Assembly: GCA_035550655.1 (NCBI GenBank)
Contig: DASZOU010000004.1
Span: 62,001 to 126,000 of the forward strand
DNA length: 64,000 nt
Reading direction: 5' to 3'
Source: DASZTV01 sp035550655
Lineage (GTDB): Bacteria > Actinomycetota > Actinomycetes > JAFAQI01
The translations under genes were made by a program, and so were the position numbers. Below are positions 17,624 through 25,482 of this stretch, piece after piece. Position 1 is the stretch's first letter. Each line of letters opens with the position of its first letter. Below the pieces are notes generated by a model. The model did not search any database and was not told the origin of the DNA. It was given only the letters and a program-made list of their open reading frames with translations.

Positions 17624-19306
17624 GTGAGCTGGCGGGCGTTCCCGCTCCGGCGCTACGCGCCCGCGCTGATCGTCGCCACCGCACTGCTGCTGGTCGTCAT
17701 CGTGGCGCCCTCGAAGGGCCCCTCGACCTCTTCCGCAGCGCTGGCGGGCGGCGTGGCGAGCGGCATCCCCACCACGGGCTCGACGGCGCCTGGCTATGTC
17801 AGCCCCACGGCGAGCGCAGCCGCCGGAGCCGGAAAGAAAGGCCACAACGCTGCCACGCCGGGGAGCGGCGGCACGGCTGCAGCGGGGACGAGTGGGGCGT
17901 CCGGCGTTACGCCGGCGAGCGGGAGCACCGCCCACTGCGTGCACGGGCTGCAGTTCTCGGTTCCCGGCTTCGAGGCGGCCCCACCGTGTCAGCCGACTTT
18001 CGCCGGCAACAACGGCGGAGCGACCTTCCGTGGCGTCACCGCGTCGAGGATCGAGGTCGTCTACTACCAGCCGAAGTCGAGCCTCGCCCTCAACGCCATC
18101 CTCGGGCCTGCCGGCCTCGCCCCGAGCGTGGCGCAGGTCGACGACTACATCGCGCGCGCCACCCAGTTCATCAACAGCCGGTACGAGCTGTGGGGACGCA
18201 AGCTCCACGTCGACGACTTCGTCAGCCAGTCCTGCCAGGCGTCTCCCCCGAGCGACGCGTGCTTCCGCCAGGATGCACAGACGATCGTCGCGAAGTACCA
18301 CCCGTTCGCGGTCATCTTCCCGCGCAACATCACCGCACCCGGATTCAACGCCGAGCTCAGCCATCTCGGTGTGACGAATCTCGGCGGCATGAACATGCCG
18401 TTGAGCTTCAGCGCCGAGCAGGCGCCGTACCACTTCGACTACGACATGGACGGCGACACCCAGGCCGAACTGACCGGCGAGTGGTACTGCAAGGAGCTGG
18501 CCAACCGCAAGGCGACGTACGCCGGCGAGGCGGACCTGCGCGGCAAGCCGCGCTCAGCCGAGGTGCTGTCCGAGGACACGCCCGAGCATGTCGAGGCGGC
18601 CAACCGCCTCGCCGCGATCATCAACCACTGCGATCACGGTGGCGGCGCAACAGTGAAGACCTACTCGCCGGACACCAGCCAGGCGGTGGTGCAGAGCACC
18701 ACGCTCGCGTCACAGGCGAAGCAGAACGGCATCACGACGATGCTGTACTTCACGGACCCCGTCTTCCCGGTGTACCTGACACCGCAGATGACCAACCAGA
18801 ACTACTTCCCTGAGAACGTCGTCGTCGGCTCGGCGTACCTGGACTTCGATGCGCTCGCGCAGCTCTACAACGCGCAGCAGTGGAAGAACGCATTCGGCCT
18901 CGGCGACCTGCCGGACATGGCGCCGCTGTCCCACTACGACTCGGGCGCGGTCTACCGCAGCACCCACGGTTCGCAGGGACCGTTCATCAGCGCCGCGAAC
19001 ATCCAGGGCTTCTTCACCGTGCTCGCCGCCGGTCTGCAGCAGGCCGGGCCGACTCTCAACCCGACCAGCTTCGAAAGCGGCGTCCTCACCCTTCCCGCGG
19101 TGGGCGGGAGCCGGTACCACAGCCTGATCAAGTTCGGAGCCGGCGATCTCACCGGAGTCTCCGACGCGCGGATCATCTTCTGGGACCCGTCGAAGCGGTC
19201 GCCGGTCAACGGCAAGGCGGGAACGTACGTCGCGCTGGACCACGGGCGCCGCTACACGCTGGGCGCCGTACCGAGCCGGACGTTCACGATCCCGGGCCGC
19301 GGATGA
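17624..19306 (+). CDS. ABC transporter substrate-binding protein, branched-chain type
   Basis: A 560-residue extracellular binding protein. An N-terminal membrane segment (about 12-30, YAPALIVATALLLVVIVAP) is followed by a Ser/Thr/Gly-rich linker to about residue 100, then a Leu/Ile/Val-type periplasmic-binding fold (IEVVYYQPKSSLALNAILG; ITTMLYFTDPVFPVYLTPQM). There is no lipobox, so it is probably anchored by the uncleaved helix. It is the first gene of a seven-gene operon and its TGA overlaps the next ATG by 4 bp, so it feeds the fused permease/ATPase. The ligand is not amino-acid-specific by context; a sulfated compound is possible. Confidence 0.82.
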   Translation: MSWRAFPLRRYAPALIVATALLLVVIVAPSKGPSTSSAALAGGVASGIPTTGSTAPGYVSPTASAAAGAGKKGHNAATPGSGGTAAAGTSGASGVTPASGSTAHCVHGLQFSVPGFEAAPPCQPTFAGNNGGATFRGVTASRIEVVYYQPKSSLALNAILGPAGLAPSVAQVDDYIARATQFINSRYELWGRKLHVDDFVSQSCQASPPSDACFRQDAQTIVAKYHPFAVIFPRNITAPGFNAELSHLGVTNLGGMNMPLSFSAEQAPYHFDYDMDGDTQAELTGEWYCKELANRKATYAGEADLRGKPRSAEVLSEDTPEHVEAANRLAAIINHCDHGGGATVKTYSPDTSQAVVQSTTLASQAKQNGITTMLYFTDPVFPVYLTPQMTNQNYFPENVVVGSAYLDFDALAQLYNAQQWKNAFGLGDLPDMAPLSHYDSGAVYRSTHGSQGPFISAANIQGFFTVLAAGLQQAGPTLNPTSFESGVLTLPAVGGSRYHSLIKFGAGDLTGVSDARIIFWDPSKRSPVNGKAGTYVALDHGRRYTLGAVPSRTFTIPGRG

Positions 19307-22300
19307 CCGGCGGCAGCCGCGCCAAGGTGTGGCTGGTCCGGCTGCTCGCCGTACCGGCGATCGCGGTTGCCGCCGAACTGATCTTCGGGTGGGGAAACCG
19401 CCACCACCTGGGCGGGTTCCTGCCGACCCCGGCCGGCGTGCCGTTCGGCAACCTCGTCGAAGGTGCGATCTTCGGACTGCTGTATGCCCTTCCGGCCTTC
19501 GGGTTGATCCTCGTCTACCGCGCGCAGCGCATCATCAACTTCGCTGCCTCCGCGCTCGGCAGCGGTGCAGCCGTTCTCGGGCTGCTCGTCATCACGCAGT
19601 CCGGGTTGCCGTACCTCGTCGGCGTCGCCGTCGCGCTCGCGTGCGGCGGCTTCCTCGGCCTGGTCGCCCAGCGGATCCTCCGGCGCTTCACCGACAAGTC
19701 GCGGCTGGTGCTGACGGTCGCCACGATCGGGGTCGGCCAGATCTTCACGCTGCTGGAGGTCGTGCTGCCGTCGTGGTTCCACAGCAGCGTGCTCGGTGCA
19801 AGCCAGCTCTCCACGCCGTTCAGCAGCACGCACTTCTCGATCGGCAAGGTGGTCCTGTCCGGCAACGACATCGCGATCGTCGTGGTGGCGGCGGCGGTGA
19901 CGATCGGGCTCAGCCTCTTCTTCCGCGTCACGCGAGCGGGCCTCGGCGTCAGGGCCAGCGCCGACAACGCCGACCGCGCGAAGCTGCTCGGCATCCCGGT
20001 ACGACGCATGGTGATCCTGGTGTGGGTCATCGCCGGCGTCCTGTCGGCGGCGTCGGCGTTCCTGAAGATCGCGGTCGTCGGCCAGTCGCTCGGCGCCTCC
20101 GTCGACCCGTCGCTGCTCCTGTTCCCGCTTGCCGCCGCCGTGATCGCCCGGTTCGACGATCTGCCGACCGCGCTGATCGCCGGCGTCGGACTCGGAATCC
20201 TCGACCGCGCGGCGTACTACTCGACCAACAACCCCAACCTTCCCGCCGCGCTGGTGCTGCCGATCGTCCTGATCGCGCTGCTCGGGCGCGGCCGGGTGTC
20301 GCGAGCTTTCGACAGCGGCATATCGAGCTTCCAGACCTTCGCCGAGTCGCGGCCGGTGCCGCTGCAGCTGCGTCGGCTGCCTGAGGTGGTCTGGGCCGGA
20401 CGGGGCGCGAAGCTCGCCGGTCTCGCGTTGGTCATCCTCGGCCCCTACATCGTCGGCGGCGCGCGAGTGGGCTTCCTGACGCTCGTCGTGATCTCAGCCG
20501 TCGTCGCCCTTTCGGTCACCGTTCTTACCGGGTGGGCGGGGCAGGCTTCGCTGGGGCAGTTCGGCATCGCGGGCGTCGGGGCGGCTGTCGCCGGCGGACT
20601 CGCAACGCGCGCGCACGCCGACTTCTTCGTCACGATCGTCGTCGCGGCGGTCGTCGGCGCGCTCATCGCGGCCTTGATCGGCATCCCCGCGCTGCGCCTC
20701 CCGGGCCTGTTCCTCGCGATCGTCACGCTGGCCTTCTCCGCCGATGTCGCGCTGGTGCTGCTCGACCCGCGCTACTTCGGCTGGCTGCTACCCAAGGACG
20801 GCCAGACCATCGAACGACCGATCCTGTTCGGCCGCTTCGACATGAGCGGCGACCGCGCCTTCTACTACCTGTGCCTGGCCTTCCTGCTGCTGTTCCTCGT
20901 CTCCGCCCTGAAGCTCCGCGCAAGCCGGTCGGGACGGGTCTTCGTCGCGCAGCGCGACAACATTCGCGAGGCCCAGGCGCTCGGCATCAACGCCGCCCGG
21001 ACGAAGATCGCCGCCTTCGCGCTCTCGGGTGCGATCGCCGCGGTGGGCGGCGCGCTGCTCGCCTACCAGGTCAGTCACATCGACCCGTCCACCTTCCCGG
21101 TGCAGCTGTCGATCGACGTCTTCGTCTTCGCCGTCGTCGGCGGCATCGCCAGCCCGTACGGCGCGATCTGCGGCGCGATCTTCTACCAGGTGCTCAACTA
21201 CTTCGGTACGTCGATCTTCGGCTGGCTCGACCACGTGGGGCTGCACAGCCTGGTCGGCGTGATTGACGAGCTCGGCATCTCCAGCGGCGTGCTGCTGGTT
21301 CTGTCCTTCTTCCCTGGCGGCATCGCCTCGAGCGGGACGGCCGTGCGCGACCGGTTCCTGCGGTGGGTCGCGGCCCGCTGCGGCATCGAGCTGCCCAGCC
21401 TGGCCGCGGACCGCGCCGAAGCAGAGCACGTTGCGGCGGCCCATCGCTTCCACATCGACGAGCCGACCGACGACGCGCTGCTGGTCTGCCGCGACCTCGA
21501 CGTCGGTTACGACGGGGTGCAGGTCCTGTTCGGCGTCGACATGCACGTCCGCCGGGGCGAGGTGCTTGCCCTTCTCGGGACGAACGGTGCCGGCAAGTCC
21601 ACCCTGCTGCGCGCGATCAGCGGACTGACGATGCCGACGGCCGGCAGCATCGTCTTCACCGGCAGTGCGGACGGCAGCAAAGCACACGACATCACCAAGG
21701 CGAGCGCCGTCGAGCGCGCTCGCATCGGCATCGCTCAGGTGCCGGGCGGCAAGGGCATCTTCCCCACCGTCACCGTCGCCGACCACTTCCGCGCCGCCCG
21801 CTGGATCGGCAAGAAGGCACACGCGGCAGACGCCGACGCCGCACAGGCGCAGGTGCTCGAGTGGTTCCCGAACCTGCGCAACCGATGGGACGCTCTCGCC
21901 GGGAACCTCTCCGGTGGCGAGGCGCAGCAGCTCGCCGTCGGCATGGCGTTCATCACGCGGCCCCAGCTGCTGATCATCGACGAGCTGTCGCTCGGCCTTG
22001 CCCCGACGATCGTCGAACGGCTGCTCGACGTCATCCGAGATCTCAACGCGGCGGGCACCACGGTGGTCATCGTCGAGCAGTCGGTCAACGTCGCCCTCAC
22101 GATCGCCGAACGCGCGTACTTCATGGAGAAGGGCGAGGTCCGGTTCTGCGGCCCGACCGCCGAGCTGATCGAGCGCGACGACATCGTGCGATCGGTGTTC
22201 CTCGCCGCCGCTGCCGACGACGCGACCGCTGTCCCAGGCCCGCGCGCGGCGAAGCCCGCAGTCAAGGTGAGCGACCAGCCCGCGCCGGCCGTCCTCAGGG

Positions 22301-23094
22301 TCACCGACATCGCAGTGTCGTTCGGCGGCGTGCGTGCGGTCGACAGCGTCTCGCTCACCTTGCAGGACGGCGAGATCCTCGGCCTGATCGGGCCGAACGG
22401 CGCGGGCAAGACCACGGTCTTCGACATGATCAGCGGCTTCGTCCGCCCCGACCATGGCACGGTGTGGTTCGCCGGCCAGGACGTGAGCACCAGCAGCCCC
22501 GATCACCGCGGCCGGCTCGGTCTCGGCCGATCCTTCCAAGACGCGCGGATCTTCCCGAGCCTGTCGGTTGCGGAGAACATCGCGACATCTCTCGAACGCC
22601 ACCTCGCGGTCCGCGACCACCTGGCCGCAGCCCTCGGCATGCCCGACATCGCCGAGCTCGAGCGCAACATCGCCTGGACCGTCGCCGACCTGGTCGAGCT
22701 GCTCGCCCTCGGCGCCTACCGGGACAAGCTGGTGCGCGAGCTGTCGACCGGGACGCGCCGGATGGTCGACATCGCGATGGCGCTCGCGTACGACCCGACC
22801 GTCCTGCTACTCGACGAGCCGAGCAGTGGCATCGCGCAACGGGAGACCGAGGCACTCGGCCCGATGCTGCTGCGGATCCGCGACGAGGCGAGCTGCTCGC
22901 TTCTCGTCATCGAGCACGACATGCCGCTCATCTGCGCGGTGAGCGACCGGCTGCTGGCCCTCGAGCAAGGCCGCGTCATCGCCTCCGGTGCACCGGCCGA
23001 CGTGTTGCGCGACCCGCAGGTGGTCGCGAGCTACCTCGGCAACAACGACGCCACCCGCAACCGATCCGGCGCCATGCCCGCAGGAGCCCACTGA
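19303..23094 (+). CDS. Fused LivH-LivM-LivF-LivG-like ABC transporter
   Basis: One uninterrupted 1263-residue polypeptide carries a whole hydrophobic-amino-acid-type ABC core. Residues about 50-330 are a LivH-like permease (FGLLYALPAFGLILVYRAQR). About 370-675 is LivM-like (TGWAGQASLGQFGIAGVGA). About 728-965 is a LivF-like ATPase with Walker A GTNGAGKS at 759 and signature LSGGEAQQLAVGM. About 995-1250 is a LivG-like ATPase with GPNGAGKT at 1030, Walker B VLLLDEPSSGI and a variant signature LSTGTRRMVDIAM. ATG 19303 overlaps the binding-protein stop by 4 bp. Two-domain fusions are common in actinobacteria; all four domains in one chain is unusual. Confidence 0.9.
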   Translation: MTGGSRAKVWLVRLLAVPAIAVAAELIFGWGNRHHLGGFLPTPAGVPFGNLVEGAIFGLLYALPAFGLILVYRAQRIINFAASALGSGAAVLGLLVITQSGLPYLVGVAVALACGGFLGLVAQRILRRFTDKSRLVLTVATIGVGQIFTLLEVVLPSWFHSSVLGASQLSTPFSSTHFSIGKVVLSGNDIAIVVVAAAVTIGLSLFFRVTRAGLGVRASADNADRAKLLGIPVRRMVILVWVIAGVLSAASAFLKIAVVGQSLGASVDPSLLLFPLAAAVIARFDDLPTALIAGVGLGILDRAAYYSTNNPNLPAALVLPIVLIALLGRGRVSRAFDSGISSFQTFAESRPVPLQLRRLPEVVWAGRGAKLAGLALVILGPYIVGGARVGFLTLVVISAVVALSVTVLTGWAGQASLGQFGIAGVGAAVAGGLATRAHADFFVTIVVAAVVGALIAALIGIPALRLPGLFLAIVTLAFSADVALVLLDPRYFGWLLPKDGQTIERPILFGRFDMSGDRAFYYLCLAFLLLFLVSALKLRASRSGRVFVAQRDNIREAQALGINAARTKIAAFALSGAIAAVGGALLAYQVSHIDPSTFPVQLSIDVFVFAVVGGIASPYGAICGAIFYQVLNYFGTSIFGWLDHVGLHSLVGVIDELGISSGVLLVLSFFPGGIASSGTAVRDRFLRWVAARCGIELPSLAADRAEAEHVAAAHRFHIDEPTDDALLVCRDLDVGYDGVQVLFGVDMHVRRGEVLALLGTNGAGKSTLLRAISGLTMPTAGSIVFTGSADGSKAHDITKASAVERARIGIAQVPGGKGIFPTVTVADHFRAARWIGKKAHAADADAAQAQVLEWFPNLRNRWDALAGNLSGGEAQQLAVGMAFITRPQLLIIDELSLGLAPTIVERLLDVIRDLNAAGTTVVIVEQSVNVALTIAERAYFMEKGEVRFCGPTAELIERDDIVRSVFLAAAADDATAVPGPRAAKPAVKVSDQPAPAVLRVTDIAVSFGGVRAVDSVSLTLQDGEILGLIGPNGAGKTTVFDMISGFVRPDHGTVWFAGQDVSTSSPDHRGRLGLGRSFQDARIFPSLSVAENIATSLERHLAVRDHLAAALGMPDIAELERNIAWTVADLVELLALGAYRDKLVRELSTGTRRMVDIAMALAYDPTVLLLDEPSSGIAQRETEALGPMLLRIRDEASCSLLVIEHDMPLICAVSDRLLALEQGRVIASGAPADVLRDPQVVASYLGNNDATRNRSGAMPAGAH

Positions 23095-24185
23095 TGCGCC
23101 GGCCGCAGAACAGCCGTCCGCCCCAGGGCGGCGCGGCGCCTCGGAGGACGTGGACGAGGCCGTTCCTCGCCGGCGTCACCGTCCTCCTCGGCGCGACGAC
23201 GTACGCCACGGCGAGCGCAGTCGCGCCGGTCGCCCACACCGCGACCGCAGCCTCGCGGTCAGCGGAGCCCACCCACGTCGGTCCGGACAAGGTCGCCTGG
23301 TACGACGCGAGCCGGGCATCTGCGGCCACTCCCCCTGCGCCGATGGCCGGAGTGGGCGCGAAGGACCTCCTCGTCGAGGGCCTCACCATCAACACTGCGC
23401 TGTTGCCGATCTCGCTGCCGGTCCCGCCGATCCGGCAGGTGACCGCGTTCGTCGCACTTTCCTTCAACCTCCCGCACGGCGCTACCCCCGCCTCGCTGAC
23501 GTTGCGCCTGACCGGCGGCAGCACGGCGGCGCTCGCGAAGCACCTGCCGAGCGGCGTCACGCCGATCGCCTGTCCCGTGACCTCGGCGTTCAAGAGTGGC
23601 TTGCAGCAACCCACGAGTGCCGCACCGACCTACGACTGCTCGAAGCGCTCGACGGTCGGCCAGCTCAGCGCAACCGGCAACACGGTGACGTTCCCCGGCA
23701 TCAGCCGGCTGCTCACCGGCAACCGGCTGTCGCTGGTGATCCTGCCCGGCAGCCTCGGCGTCGAGCGGCTGGTGCTGAGCCCGCCGAACCGCAAGACCCT
23801 GAGCCTGCTGTCCTTCGGCTCGCCGCCGACCATCTCGCCGCCGACGATCCCGCCGGTGCCGTCCCCCGCAGCGTCCGCAGGCGGACCCGGCGCCGCAGCG
23901 GTCAACGTCCCACCGATCCCGCCCGCGCCGGCGATCACCGCACCCGCCGTCGTGCCCTCCTCACCGGTCATCGCGTCGGCCCCTCCCACCCCCGGCCTCG
24001 CCGCGTTGTCGCTGTCGAAACCCGACGACCACCGCGAGCGCACCGCCGCGATCGGCATGCTCGTCGCGCTCATCGCCGCGGTCGGCTGGCTGACGGCGAC
24101 CGAGCACGGCAAGCGCGCACCGGCAACCGAGTACGGCGTCGGACGGTTCCGCTCGTCGAGAACCGGCCCACCCCCGACGATCTGA
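23094..24185 (+). CDS. Secreted C-terminally anchored protein of unknown function
   Basis: A 363-residue protein that I do not recognise. It has an N-terminal signal or anchor segment (about 20-40, PFLAGVTVLLGATTYATASA), an ectodomain of about 200 residues with FVALSFNLPHGATPASLTLRL and two Cys (VTPIACPV, PTYDCSK) that could form a disulfide, a Pro/Ala-rich linker (about 245-310), and a second membrane helix (about 320-340, AIGMLVALIAAVGWLTA) with a short basic tail. The ATG shares one base with the previous TGA (TGATG). Position implies an accessory role at the cell surface for the transporter. Confidence 0.7.
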   Translation: MRRPQNSRPPQGGAAPRRTWTRPFLAGVTVLLGATTYATASAVAPVAHTATAASRSAEPTHVGPDKVAWYDASRASAATPPAPMAGVGAKDLLVEGLTINTALLPISLPVPPIRQVTAFVALSFNLPHGATPASLTLRLTGGSTAALAKHLPSGVTPIACPVTSAFKSGLQQPTSAAPTYDCSKRSTVGQLSATGNTVTFPGISRLLTGNRLSLVILPGSLGVERLVLSPPNRKTLSLLSFGSPPTISPPTIPPVPSPAASAGGPGAAAVNVPPIPPAPAITAPAVVPSSPVIASAPPTPGLAALSLSKPDDHRERTAAIGMLVALIAAVGWLTATEHGKRAPATEYGVGRFRSSRTGPPPTI

Positions 24186-24194
24186 AGGAGAGAC

Positions 24195-25016
24195 ATGGAG
24201 ATCGTCCTGCTGGGGACGGGCAGCCCGTTGCCGGACCCGCATCGTGCCGGACCGTCGACGCTGGTGAACGCCGGTGACACCAAGCTGCTCGTCGACGCCG
24301 GCCGGGGCGTGCTCATGCGCGCCGCGGCCGTCGGGGTCAGCGCCGCCGTAATCGACGCCGTTCTCCTCACGCACCTGCACAGCGACCACATCACCGACCT
24401 CAACGACGTGATCACCAGCCGGTGGGTCACGTCGTTCAGCCCCTCACCGCTCACCGTCATCGGGCCCCCGGGGACGCGCGGGGTGGTCGACGGTCTGCTC
24501 ACGTTCCTCGGACCGGACATCAGCTACCGGCTCGCTCATCACGCGGACCTGACCTGGCAGCCCCCGGTCGAGGTCGTCGAGGTGACAGCGGGAGCCTGCT
24601 TCAAGAACGAGACCGTCACCGTGGTGGCCGCGCCGACCGACCACCGGCCGGTAGAGCCGAGCATCGGGTTCCGCATCGAGCACGAGGACAAGTCGGTGGT
24701 GCTCGCGGGTGACACGGTGCCGTGCGAGCCACTCGACGCGCTGTGCAAGGACGCAGACGCGATCGTCCACACCGCGATCCGTGCCGACGTGATCGCGACG
24801 GTGCCGCTGCAGCGCCTCCAAGACGTCACCGACTACCACTCGTCGGTGGAGCAGGCCGCGCAGACTGCCGCGCGAGCCGGCGCCTCGACCCTCGTGCTCA
24901 CCCACTATGTCCCGGCCCTGACCCCGGCGGACGAGCCCGAGTGGAGAGCACGCGCGGCCGCCCACTTCTCGGGCAGGATCGAGCTCGGGGACGACCTGCA
25001 CCGGGTCGAGCTGTGA
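24195..25016 (+). CDS. Metallo-beta-lactamase fold hydrolase (RNase Z/ arylsulfatase-like branch)
   Basis: A 273-residue MBL-fold enzyme. The metal motif HxHxDH is at residues 60-65 (LTHLHSDHITD). Other marks are the N-terminal MEIVLLGTGSPLPDPHRAGP, Asp in VLAGDTVPCEPL and the late His in LVLTHYVP, together typical of the RNase Z/PhnP-like group. In an operon with two sulfatases nearby it may cleave an ester, lactone or sulfate ester. A true tRNase Z exosite is not apparent. AAGGAGAG precedes the ATG by 3-4 bases. Confidence 0.88.
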   Translation: MEIVLLGTGSPLPDPHRAGPSTLVNAGDTKLLVDAGRGVLMRAAAVGVSAAVIDAVLLTHLHSDHITDLNDVITSRWVTSFSPSPLTVIGPPGTRGVVDGLLTFLGPDISYRLAHHADLTWQPPVEVVEVTAGACFKNETVTVVAAPTDHRPVEPSIGFRIEHEDKSVVLAGDTVPCEPLDALCKDADAIVHTAIRADVIATVPLQRLQDVTDYHSSVEQAAQTAARAGASTLVLTHYVPALTPADEPEWRARAAAHFSGRIELGDDLHRVEL

Positions 25017-25041
25017 TGGCCAAGATCGAGTTGGGGGAAAC

Positions 25042-25482
25042 GTGGCGATAAAGAAGTCGCGGCAGATCGCCGCGAAGCCTTCCAAGGTCTGGGCAGCGCT
25101 CGCCGACTTCCCAGGCATCGTCGCGTGGGCACCCAACGTCGACCACTCGACCGCCGCCACTCCCGCCCAGGCGGGGATCGGTGCGGTACGACGCGTGCAG
25201 GCCGGCCGGATCACGCTGCTCGAGACGATCGTCGACTGGCAACCCGAGCACCTGCTCGCCTACACCCTCGACGGGCTGCCGCCGATCGCAGGCAGCATCG
25301 TCACGACGTGGGAGCTCGAGGAGCACGGCGACGGCACTCGCACGACGATCACGACCGCCATCCATCCGAGGCCGAACCCACTCGGGCGCATCATCGCCCG
25401 CGCCCTGGGCCGGCAGCTGACGAAGGCTGCGAAGCAGATGCTCTCCGGCCTCGGCGCGTACGTCGAACAGGAGCCGTCATGA
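25042..25482 (+). CDS. SRPBCC (START-like) family protein
   Basis: A 146-residue single START-like domain: KKSRQIAAKPSKVWAALADF, GIGAVRRVQAGRITLLETI and TTWELEEHGDGTRTTIT are classic. Members bind hydrophobic ligands or act as cyclases or hydrolases. The GTG at 25042 follows a GGGGGAAA site and the gene overlaps the next sulfatase by 4 bp, so it belongs to the operon. A role in handling a hydrophobic or aromatic intermediate is an inference. Confidence 0.85.
   Translation: MAIKKSRQIAAKPSKVWAALADFPGIVAWAPNVDHSTAATPAQAGIGAVRRVQAGRITLLETIVDWQPEHLLAYTLDGLPPIAGSIVTTWELEEHGDGTRTTITTAIHPRPNPLGRIIARALGRQLTKAAKQMLSGLGAYVEQEPS

Noticed and set aside
20788..22620. 610-codon open frame antisense to the fused ABC transporter
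   Set aside because: Composition (Asp/Arg/Val-rich, no domains) is that of a GC-rich shadow; the plus strand has four intact domains.
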